Of a stretch of 64,000 bases of DNA, positions 20,901-30,100 are shown one piece after another. The position numbers and the translations under genes were made by a program. Origin of the DNA: Microbotryum silenes-acaulis (taxonomy: Eukaryota; Basidiomycota; Microbotryomycetes; Microbotryales; Microbotryaceae); assembly GCA_003665825.1 (NCBI GenBank), contig QPFY01000008.1:496001-560000 (forward strand), read 5' to 3'. A model generated the notes under the pieces. That model was not told the DNA's origin and ran no database searches. It was given only the letters and a program-made list of their open reading frames with translations. Numbering within the stretch: the first letter of the stretch is position 1; each line of letters opens with the position of its first letter.

Positions 20901-22453
20901 ATCTTGTCATTGCCTTTGTCCGCCCCTTGGATTTGAGTGGGAGGCGGATGCCACAGCATTAGCAACAGCCAGCCCACCGTTGGCAAAATAGAAGCCCCGG
21001 GCGATACTCACTTCCCACTTTAGGAAGGAAAGCTATAACGACCAAACCGCCATGGTTTTCACGTTTGAGGAATCCGGCGTTGACCCCTAGAGACATATAC
21101 ACAGGATGGGCCGAGGCAGTCCCAGTTCCGATCGACAAGACAGTTGAATCCGAGCTGGTGTCAATGCGAACGGCCACATCGGTCGGGTCGTCGAGAGTGT
21201 CCTGCGGGCGGCTACTAGTCAGTTCTCTTGATGGACTTTGCGCCGGGCGATTTCAACATCCATCCAGCGCTTACTTGCATCTCCCACGCTTTGTCTGCGG
21301 TATGGGGCGCCCCATATACCCGTTGCTCCTGACCGTTTGATTTGACCTCGAACACCTTCATGGGCCGCAGATGCTGGTGACCGCAGAATACGGGATTGGA
21401 GAGAAGATGTTGGAGCACATGATGCGCGTCCCGACATCGGAACGTATGTTCCTGTGAATAGAGGTGTCGAGGTTAATCGGCTCGAACCTGCTCGTGTCCC
21501 TGTCCTGGACTGGCAGCGCTTACCAGCTGCAAAAATGGAAGTTCAGCATCACTATTCGACCACCCTAAGTCCTCCGCAGTTACGATGATTTTTTCTTCGC
21601 GCCATTCAGTGTGATGAGCTAAGTAATGGAGGAGCACGATTTAGAGTTAGGGTGAAAGATTGGAGAGCTCAAAACACTTGTACAAAGCTCACCATAGGGT
21701 ATTTTTTCGATTGTAGATCTGAGTTGAAGCCTGTTGCTGAAGGCATGGTGCCTGCGGAGTGATATCTCGGGACTTAGATGGCGGATATGACCCCGTTCCA
21801 GCGTCCACAACTTCGGCCGAACATACCTGAAGAAACGTGTTGTTGAAAGTGACCATCGCATTGAATAGAGACTCAGACATTGAGCGAGTCAACAGTGCAT
21901 ACTGATAATCCTTTTCGTCCTGGAACGGATAAAAGACGTTGTTCGGGTCGAACAAATGGGCATGCGGAACCGTTGGAGGCGGAGTGTGTTCGTCACAAAG
22001 TTGTCCGTCGGCTCGGCGAGCCCAGCCTGCGAGCGGAGGTTGTTCTACTCGAAACTTTCTCTTTTGGCGAGCGTCCCACTCGGGCTGGTCATCGAGGGTA
22101 TGATCATACTCAGAGTCTGATGAACTGTCGCTCGAGGAGTCGTCATCGTAGTCGCTACCGCTCGAGTTGAAGCCATCGACGTCGCAGTCGGGCCAACCGT
22201 TTCTGAGGTTCTTCTGTCGTCTGCGGCGTCGGCGAAAGAACTCTTGGCGAGAGCGCTGTTGTCTAAGAACTTGGAGGTGACTTCGTTCAGCAGCCGATGA
22301 CGTGGGTAGTACGCGGTCGAGCGGTCGGGGCCTTTCGTGAACGTGCAAATGTGCTTCGAGATTGCGCACATGGTGGAATGATCTCTGACAACCAGCAATG
22401 TTGCATCGGAATTGACTCATTTGCGAACGAGAGCCTTCATGTTCAAGCGACAT
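17974..22453 (-). CDS. Plavaka-type transposase, multi-exon
   Basis: Plavaka elements are a basidiomycete-rich CACTA-related DNA transposon class. ATG 22453 (or 22420) starts a C2H2 finger CNIAGCQRSFHHVRNLEAHLHVH, then Arg- and acidic-rich linkers and HLFDPNNVFYPFQDEKDYQYAL, the position and wording typical of these proteins. Further exons give DAHHVLQHLLSNPVFCG near 21400, the core segment SDSTVLSIGTGTASAHPVYM near 21130, ADPLHQLIK near 20300, FKDGFQHSNWTGKHTRDL near 19970, and KVAYRASNKCNTASQLINY near 19250. A C-terminal beta-rich part (RYKHGNQDGYCTRFDCVFVH near 18590) ends at TAG 17974-17976. More than fifteen short exons are needed and I could not fix every junction, so intactness is unknown. 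It reads in the same direction as the hAT transposase but is a separate element. Confidence 0.7.
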
Positions 22454-22830
22454 CCCGAAGGCCTGTACGACGAGTCTACTGTCAGCGAGAGTGGACTGAA
22501 GCTGGAGGAAGGCAAGGGACGCGCGTAAACACAGCCTGAATGCAGGCGTATTTTCTCGAAATGCGCTAAGTTGTCCAAAACTACGCCGCGCAGCTAGCGC
22601 GTTGCGGCGCGACGTGGCAGCATAGGGGCCACTGCATATGTTGGCGCACGCTAAACCGCACCCTAAAAAAACACCGAACAACAAATGCGACGTGTCACGC
22701 GCGCTCGTTCTGTTTACCACCTTTTGACTCCCTCCCTCTTCCTCCTCACTCGCTCACCGTCCCTTCCTCGCCTCTCGTCTTGTCTCGGTCGTAGCCCTTC
22801 CACCCAGTGCCTGTCCAGCGATCTGTTCAC
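22454..22830. other. between Plavaka-type gene and unknown gene
   Basis: Divergent interval of about 380 bases. It contains GC-rich words (GCGCTAAG, GCGCACGCTAAACCGC) reminiscent of transposon subterminal sequence near 22560-22670, followed by a C/T-rich leader for the plus-strand gene at 22831. No inverted terminus could be fixed. Confidence 0.35.
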
Positions 22831-24081
22831 ATGTCTTCTCGACCTTCTCGAGCGAGTACCACCGCGTCTGTGCGCCTTGCTACAATGCGGGACCGCGACA
22901 CGCCGGCGGACCGACGGGAGAGGGCGCAAGCCCAGCAAAAACGAAAGGCGGCGAACACGAAGGCGGCCGACAACAAGCACCGGCGACTCGACGTCGCTGT
23001 CGGTGTGAGCCAAATCAACGCAGCGAAGAAGCAAGACGCTTGGCAACGCCACAAAGCCGCAAAGGAGCAGAAGGAGAAGTACGTGCAAGTGTGATCTCTT
23101 AACTCTACTGTATCTTTTCTTGAATGTAGGTGAACTGAGGCCTCGCCCGTCCTTGTTTCCAGTGCACCCCAGCAGCCCCTGCACACGCGTCCAGGCTTGC
23201 GGTGACACGCACCTCTTCTCTTCACACCGTTCATGCAGATACCACACGTCAGCTTTTCCGTGCACAGCAGACTTCTGTTGAGCCATACAGCGACGAAGAT
23301 AGCTGCGACGAGGACTCCTATATCGATCCTGCTATAAAGGACCTTGTGTTGGGTGGACAAGCCGAGGACCCCTGTGACTTTTCGGACAACGGTCAGGACG
23401 AGGCAGACTCGGACGAGGGCGAAGACTTAGTCGGACCCACGGTTGTGGATGGCGCCGATGGGGCCGCACCTGTCGCCATTGTCAACAAGGTAGCGACCAG
23501 CATCATGGACGATGATGACGAAAGCGTCATTCCAGGCGTAGTGAGTAGCATTCAAGCAGGTTTCGGTACTTGCGTGCAGGCATTCAATGGGTCGTATCAA
23601 CACTTGCAGACGCCCCAGCCCAAGGCTCAGGCTCTACAGTCCTCAATCGCCGGACAAGCTTTAAGACGCAATCCACTGCAAGGTAGGGTTGCCAGTCGTA
23701 CACCAGGCTCGTCTTCGTCGTTTGCGAGATCGTCGCCCCTGGTCAAAGGGAACCTCGATGACAATGCCCCCCTACGACGGGGCGCACAACCGCAAGCCAA
23801 TAGATCAAGAGACGTTGGATTCAAAGCCCAACCGCCGACAAGCATCCGACTTGACTCTAGAGCAGAAGATGGTCGCTGGCGCCTGGTTTCAAACTATTTT
23901 CATGCAGAATATTCTCGACGGCCAAGGCCTGTGGCGAACAAAGAGATCGCTTTACGCCCAATCTCAGCTCGTAGCGGAGGTCTACAACAAAAACGCTGAG
24001 AGGCCTATCGAGTGGTCATCGAAGATCGCCGACCTTGTGCGGCATTCTTCCCCGCCTACGGTGATACCTTGCCAGCGCTGA
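22831..24081 (+). CDS. unknown gene inside the transposon mosaic
   Basis: No family recognised. Exon 1 from ATG 22831 encodes a Lys/Arg/Ala-rich helix-forming stretch (KRKAANTKAADNKHRRLDVA) and runs to about 23080. After an intron ending GTTCATGCAG at about 23237, exon 2 is acidic (DEDSCDEDSYIDPAIKDL) and glutamine-rich. Near 23680 the reading frame changes by one base without a convincing intron, so either a frameshift or a missed splice exists. The downstream frame reads RRQASDLTLEQKMVAGAWF and continues to TGA at 24079-24081. The last 224 bases are repeated in inverse orientation at 24249-24472. Coding words in the loop (NLIKRTALKYAYKAYKLDP) suggest that the original gene was longer. Likely a transposon passenger or element-encoded accessory gene. 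Confidence 0.5.
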
Positions 24082-24472
24082 CAACACCTGTGTTTCCTTC
24101 AAGCAGATCGTTTCGAAGAATCTGGGAGTCTTGAATTTGATCAAAAGGACGGCGCTGAAATACGCCTACAAAGCATACAAACTGGACCCGGACAGGCAAC
24201 GTGAGGCATCGACCGCCAAGGCCGTACTCTATCTCCAACCTACTAAATGGTGTTGTCAGCGCTGGCAAGGTATCACCGTAGGCGGGGAAGAATGCCGCAC
24301 AAGGTCGGCGATCTTCGATGACCACTCGATAGGCCTCTCAGCGTTTTCGTTGTAGACCTCCGCTACGAGCTGAGACTGGGCGTAAAGCGATCTCTTTGTT
24401 CGCCACAGGCCTTGGCCGTCGAGAATATTCTGCATGAAAATAGTTTGAAACCAGGCGCCAGCGACCATCTTC
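23865..24472. repeat. inverted duplication, 224-bp arms
   Basis: Arms 23865-24088 and 24249-24472 are inverted copies with about two mismatches, separated by a 160-base loop. The left arm is the 3' part of the unknown gene. The right arm ends at exactly the base where the copia fragment starts (24473). A transcript through it would fold into a long hairpin. Confidence 0.92.
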
Positions 24473-25040
24473 CGTCATCAACGGAAGCGGAATACATCGG
24501 CCTTACTCATGCGTCTCGAGAGTGTCAGTTCTTGCGGAATTTGCTCGCGGAATTGGGGGTCACGATTTGTGGCCCGATCGAGCTGAAAGGCGACAATCAA
24601 GGCGCGATAGCTCTCACAAAGAATCCGGTGTTCCACGATCGAACTAAGCACCTACGCCTGACCGAGCATTTCGTTCGAGAACGGGTACGAGAAGGTGACA
24701 TCGTCGTTAACTATCTTCCAACCGCCGAGATGCTCGCCGACATGTTTACGAAGGCGTTGCCGAGACCGGCACTAGAAAAGCATAGGGCGGCCATAGGGAT
24801 GGGAATTATGTAGGCCTTAGAGCGAGGGGGGGTGTTGAGTTGACACGTGAGGAGTACACTCTGTAGGCTATATGAGCGCGAGCGCGCGCGGGCTTTCTCT
24901 TAGCTTCCTTCTGATTCGAGCGTTCTAACGTATTGAATCACCTCGAATCAGGTCAGTAGTATTCACGGTATCATATTGCAATACTCAACTGAGCGTTCTA
25001 ACGTATTGAACCACCTCGAATCAGACGCCGAGATTCTAGA
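24473..25040 (+). mobile_element. 3' fragment of the copia element with LTR
   Basis: 568 bases colinear with 13684-14251 of the full element with no length difference: the end of RNase H, the polypurine tract and a 208-bp LTR (24833-25040). Only a handful of substitutions separate the two, for example CTATATGAG for CTACATGAG and GAATCACC for GAACCACC in the LTR. The 5' boundary abuts the inverted gene repeat. No target duplication is visible, so it arrived as a rearranged piece or was truncated later. Confidence 0.93.
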
Positions 25041-25120
25041 AACTAACCGTGTTCGCCTCTTCCCCCCTGGATGCCAGGCATTGTTTGATGCCCCTGTTCC
25101 AGTTCGATACGCCGTGTTGG

Positions 25121-26221
25121 CAGGGCTTCGCATTAGATCAGATAGATGCCTATCTATATCTACACCTCCTATAACTATCGTTCATCTATCTATATGGCCA
25201 TAGATCATAGATAGACAGATACGCTTGGACGTAACATCAGCAACTTTGCCACTCGCGCTTTAGTGCAATTTAGTGCCATTTAGCGCACTTTAGTGCCAAA
25301 AGCGCACTTTTAGTGACATTTAGCTCGTTTTCTATAATCTCCGGTGCGCTAAATTGCACTAAGCGCGAGTGGCAAAGTTGCTGATGTAACTACGCAGATA
25401 TCTAAAGCATCTGCCAGGAATACACATTGAGGAGACAGGTTGTCCATGGTCAGAGGGGTTCAAGCATATTCAAGAAGCATATCCGCTTAAGTTTCCAAGA
25501 CCTTATCAAGTCATTGGCTTGGCTCCGAACGGTGGCGGTGAGACAGAGGCCGCCCTCCTGGCTGCCCAAGGCCGCCCTCCCGGCTGCCCGTTGTGCCCTA
25601 CTAGTTCGGTCGGCTTCTATCTCGGAAGCGAAGCAAAACATTGCCTATCTTGAAGGCATGAGGCCTGAGGCCTGAGCTCCTGAAAGGAAATGGGCAAATG
25701 AGCTAGAGAGGGAGAAGACGGGGAGGTACTAGAAAGGGGAGAAGTGAAACCGGCAGACGACCAGTGGCAATATACGGACTCCAAAATCTTCTGGCTCATT
25801 TGCCCATTTCCTTTCAGGAGCTCAGGTCTCAGGCCTCATGCCTTCAAGATAGGCAATGTTTTGCTTCGCTTCCGAGATAGAAGCCGACCGAACTAGTAGG
25901 GCACAACGGGCAGCCGGGAGGGCGGCCTTGGGCAGCCAGGAGGGCGGCCTCTGTCTCACCGCCACCGTTCGGAGCCAAGCCAATGACTTGATAAGGTCTT
26001 GGAAACTTAAGCGGATATGCTTCTTGAATATGCTTGAACCCCTCTGACCATGGACAACCTGTCTCCTCAATGTGTATTCCTGGCAGATGCTTTAGATATC
26101 TGCGTAGTTACGTCCAAGCGTATCTGTCTATCTATGATCTATGGCCATATAGATAGATGAACGATAGTTATAGGAGGTGTAGATATAGATAGGCATCTAT
26201 CTGATCTAATGCGAAGCCCTG
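25121..26221. mobile_element. foldback palindrome with hAT-type ends
   Basis: Two inverted arms, 25121-25703 and 25794-26221, around a 90-base centre. After removing the inserted MITE and its duplicated TAA from the left arm, both arms are 428 bases long. Each starts CAGGGCTTCGCATTAGATCA followed by GATAGATG-type motifs. The right outer flank is GATCACAG, shared with the far-left end of the composite; the left flank is CGTGTTGG, not a match. Arms contain no convincing gene. Confidence 0.88.
25235..25386. mobile_element. MITE copy 2, in left foldback arm
   Basis: 152 bp, closely similar to copy 1 at 16502-16653, with ends CATCAGCAACTTTGCC and inverse. It is flanked by TAA on both sides (25232-25234 and 25387-25389). 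The opposite arm of the palindrome carries the uninterrupted sequence GGACGTAACTACG (in reverse complement), giving a precise empty site and a 3-bp TAA duplication, as in PIF/Harbinger-type elements. Confidence 0.93.
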
Positions 26222-26355
26222 GATCACAGAGTTGGTGTGTTGTGAATGAGGATTAGCAGGAAGGCGGCTATCGGTTATTTGATTAGAAGCGCGCGTTTGT
26301 TTAGTGAAGCCTGGCGATGCGCACCAACCGTTGTCTTCTCTCCACGGTTGGATTA

Positions 26356-26470
26356 CATCAGCAAAATGGGCACTCGGCGCGCACCGTTAAGCGCCTTTAA
26401 CGGTGCGCGCCGAGTGCCCATTTTGCTGAAGGCGCTTAACGGTGCGCGCCGAGTGCCCATTTTGCTGATG
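26356..26470. mobile_element. short palindromic MITE-like element
   Basis: 115 bases starting CATCAGCAAAATGGGCACTC and ending in its inverse, with the right arm duplicated in tandem (26400-26435 and 26436-26470). The inner part holds GCGCACCGTTAAGCGCC/GGCGCTTAACGGTGCGC. The outer nine bases CATCAGCAA equal those of the 152-bp MITE family, but the interior differs, so two families may share one transposase. No clear target duplication. Confidence 0.75.
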
Positions 26471-27169
26471 TGGAAGCTCAACGAATGCCGGGATCATGTG
26501 CTTCGAGAGGTCAGGCGACGCCTGCATCTCGATAGGGTCTCCTTCTCCAGAACCAATACCTCACAATGACGTGCAGACGGTGCAATGCGGCGCCGCCGTG
26601 GCCCTTCCAGATCGCTCGACTCACAAGATGTCAATACAGGTTCGGCATAAACGCAACACGCAGCATATTTAACATCGATAGTACTATCTCGCGGTTGTAC
26701 TCCACTGAATGGCGGACCACCCTGAAAAGCCGCTGAAAAATCGTACTCCGGCTGCAGCCGTGGCGCTGAGGTCTTGAACATCGTCACATGATTCATCGGC
26801 ATCCCGTGCGCAGCCCAGATCAATACGAACACGACCAAGCGATGGAGCCTGCTTCGTGCACTCGCTTGAGAACTTGATTTTTTGAGGGTGGCGTAACTCG
26901 CATCGAAGACTTCTCGTGAGGTTGAGGTATGAAGTAGACAGTAGTTGCTCAGGCGATTGGAATGAAACAGACCCCAAATTAACATCCGAGTCGCGTGGTG
27001 CGTCGGAGAGTGCGCGCTCCTATCCAACGCTACTGAGCCGCGTGTAGTAAACCGCATGGCTCGCGGAAACGGCCTACCGTCGAACCCTACTAAAAATACG
27101 AACAGTTGTGATGCAGTGTTGCTACAAACAACTATCTTGGCACGAAAAAATCCCCATAATTGACCACCG
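26471..27169. other. intergenic, no supported gene
   Basis: About 700 bases between the palindrome and the stop codon of the Rictor gene. A minus-strand open frame of 187 codons (27057-26494) exists, but it has no hydrophobic, repeat or family signature and overlaps equally open frames, so I do not call it. A/T-rich sequence near 27090-27160 is compatible with the Rictor 3' UTR. Confidence 0.4.
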
Positions 27170-30100
27170 CTAACTGATCAAGAAGCCCCTGACGCTCAAC
27201 AAAGGCGCACACACCGGCAATGGGATCATCTTCTTCTCATCCCCGACCTCGCCGCCGACGACGTCATCGCCTTCATCACTCGTCGAGCCCACGTCCTCAC
27301 CACCATCCGACTCGGATTCGTCGCCTGGATCCATCCCTTTCGTCTCGCCCAAGATCGCTTCGACGCCTTTGTGGATTTTAGGAGTCGCTGCTCGAGGTCG
27401 TCTCGGTTTCCCGGCCTCCATCGATGGAGTCGAGGGCGTAAGTTTGCCAGTTTCGTCCGCTTCATCGACGTCTCCGGCTGCGTCATCGAGTTGTAGATTT
27501 TCACCAGCTTGCATGATCCGCAAGACCCCAATCGAGTCGATGGGGATATCAAAGAGGTCGAGGATGTAGCGTCGTATCGCGAGGCGATAGCTGCTATTCG
27601 CGAGCATCTCCAAAGCGCGGTAGACGATCCCTGGATCGGAAAAAAGCGAGCGGTGCTTTTGTTTCAGCCGGGCCAGCGTTTTGGAGGCTTTTGTAGCGAG
27701 GATGTGGTTCGAGAGATTTGACAGGGCGGAAAGCAGTTCGATCTCGTAGGGTGACGACGGGGCTTGCAGGAGTAGCGACTCGGGTGAGGAGGCCGTCGGT
27801 GGTGTCCAAGTAGGAGTCTGGGAGCGAAACCAAAAGTCAGCTCAACAGTCCGGCCGATTCCAAAACGTACTCCCGCTACTCGAACTCACATGGACAAAGT
27901 TGGCCAGATCCATCGGAACGCACAAACTCGTCGCCCCTCCGAGCGACGTCACGACGCCTTCCCATCCCACTTCCTCAAGCATCTCGACGCCTTCCAAAGT
28001 CGAAGCTATGAGACCAAGCACAAAGTACGCCGTACCTCGCATCGAGTAAACGGGCGAGTCTTCCGCAATCTCGACGATACTCGGAATGACGAGCTCCTCA
28101 TCCAAGAACTCGAGTCCGCCCGTGGTCGATCCGATATGCCCCACGGCCCAGAGAGCGGCTTTGAGGCTGAGCAGGATCTCAGGGTCTTGGTCCTCGAGTG
28201 CATGGTCACGAATGTAGTCGGCGAACATCAAGAAGTGATCCGAGTCCTGGAGGATTGCGCATCCTTCCGAGGTCTTGACGAGCTCTCCGTAGAAGTGAGG
28301 CGGAGGTGTGCCATCGAAGGTTGAAGGTCCCAGTGACGAAGGGAGTTCGTCGATGCGAAGAGCTTGTGCCATTAACAGCTCCAATTCGATCACGTAAGTC
28401 AAGTTGCGCTCCTGTGGATGCAGTTACGATATCATGTAAGTGGCTTAGCTTTTAAAGCATCCGGCGCGTGGAGCATATAACTCACGGCATACCAATCCTC
28501 GAGCTCGCGGTCGATGAACTCGATCTCGTGCAAGTAAGCCACACCAATCGAAGTCGAAAGGAATCTATGAATACCGCTCAGATCAGATCAGCATCTTGTC
28601 AAACAGCCAGCGGCGCCGAGTTGGCACTAACCTTGTTAACAAATCAGCACCCATCGATCCCAGATGATCCAGCGAAGGTCTCATCTGTACGACCGTCTCC
28701 AAGCTCTGCTGCACCCGACAAGCCTGTTCCAACATGCGCACAGCGAGTTCTCGCACTTCGGTCGAAGGGTCGTATAACTGCGTGAGCAAGAGTTGCAGTT
28801 GCCATTCCTCGGCGATCGGACCTTGGCGTTGAATCAATTTGGCGAGGTGTTGGGTTGCGAAGATCCGAACGGGCTTTATCGTATCATCACAGTTTTAGTA
28901 TGGTCAACCAAATGAATGGCACCAACTCAAATCGCGCCTGGAACGCACCTTTTGACTTGAAGTCAGCGCCTTGGAAAGAAAGACCCTTGGATGTCCATCA
29001 CGCGCGTAATCGACGTTCTCCAGGATGAGCTGCAACAGGTCTTCCCTCGATCGAAGTTCACTGATGCGGTAAAAGGACGTGAAAATGTGCATCTTTTCGA
29101 GCAGTTGGGTCCCTTCGTTCGATTTGGTCATCACACCGAGCATCTCGAAATAACCGAATGCGAGGGTCGACTCGACCCGGTTCTTGGAAAAGAGGAGATC
29201 TGTTGCGGGTGGACCGGTAGCCTGCAAAAAGTACATTCATCAGTCTCGTACGACCGGGGAAGCTGCAGTAAGTTTCGAAAATCCTCACCGTGTCCAATTG
29301 GCCGAGCGCGTCGGCGATCTGCCGTAAGAACTTGTCCTCTGACAAGTATCGTACGCCGTCGGGGTTGGTCATCATCGTCTCCAACAATGCGCACCCCAAT
29401 CTAGTCCACCTGACCGAATCCTGTATTCGCAAAACCGGAGATCAGATGTAAGCCACTTCAAAGTAGAAGCCGAAAATAAGGATTCCGCTCGACCAACCTT
29501 GTCCTTCTTCATATCGGAAAACCTCAACGAGAACGGATGAAAGAAGCTCAACAACCTTCTCATGAACTTGGTCGCTCGCATCGCCTCGTCCAACCGCTTG
29601 GGACTCAACAGCGCGCCTTCGACCAATTCGAACAACGTGTCCAAATCCCACTTCGTATGATCCTCCTTGCTATCCAACACCCTCGAAAGTAACAACAGGT
29701 TACGAAAGGTCGCGTCGTCGATCGCCAGGCCCATTTTGAGGTTCGTCGTTTCGACTTGTCGCTTTTGCACTTTCTTGACCGAGTCTTCGGTGTTCAAGAA
29801 CGCGAGCGCGTCCGCACCGTCTAAGGGCCGATGTTGACGAACCCGGGCTTGTTCCCGGTTGAATTGATCGACGGCGAGGAGCGTTGACCCGGCTGCTAGG
29901 CGTTCATCACTCGTATCGAACGACGAAGCAAGACTGAACAAGCGAGGAAGGGACTGCACTCGGACAGCATGCGATAAAGGGAGGACTCGATTCGAAAGCG
30001 CCAAAATCTCCGAAATGAGCAGTGAGATTTTGCGTGCCGTCGTCGCGTCCCTTGGATCAGCAGCGACAGAGACGAGAGCGTCAATGAGTCCGGCGTCGAT

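Larger units (their letters stand above)
14915..26229. mobile_element. hAT-bounded composite region with 8-bp target duplication
   Basis: The left end at 14923 and the inverted right end at 26221 share the terminus CAGGGCTTCGCATTAGATCA. Outside them stands the same octamer, GATCACAG, at 14915-14922 and 26222-26229. hAT elements have termini beginning CAGGG/CAGNG and make 8-bp duplications, so this is a textbook signature. The 11.3 kb between contain a decayed hAT transposase reading towards the left end, plus later arrivals or passengers: Plavaka-type transposase, an unknown gene with inverted duplication, a copia 3' fragment and the foldback palindrome that forms the right end. Confidence 0.8.

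Noticed and set aside
22714..23286. 190-codon minus-strand frame with Leu-rich stretch
   Set aside because: It lies opposite the supported plus-strand gene at 22831; hydrophobicity arises from the complement of Lys/Arg/Glu codons.
23682..23706. possible intron joining the two frames of the unknown gene (GTAGGG..ACCAG)
   Set aside because: At about 25 nt it is shorter than any plausible spliceosomal intron here; a frameshift or a different splice is more likely.
25113..25120. CGTGTTGG tested as partner of the right-hand 8-bp duplication
   Set aside because: It does not match GATCACAG; the real partner is at 14915-14922.
26494..27057. 187-codon minus-strand frame
   Set aside because: No motif, signal peptide or splice support; similar-length frames overlap it on the same strand.
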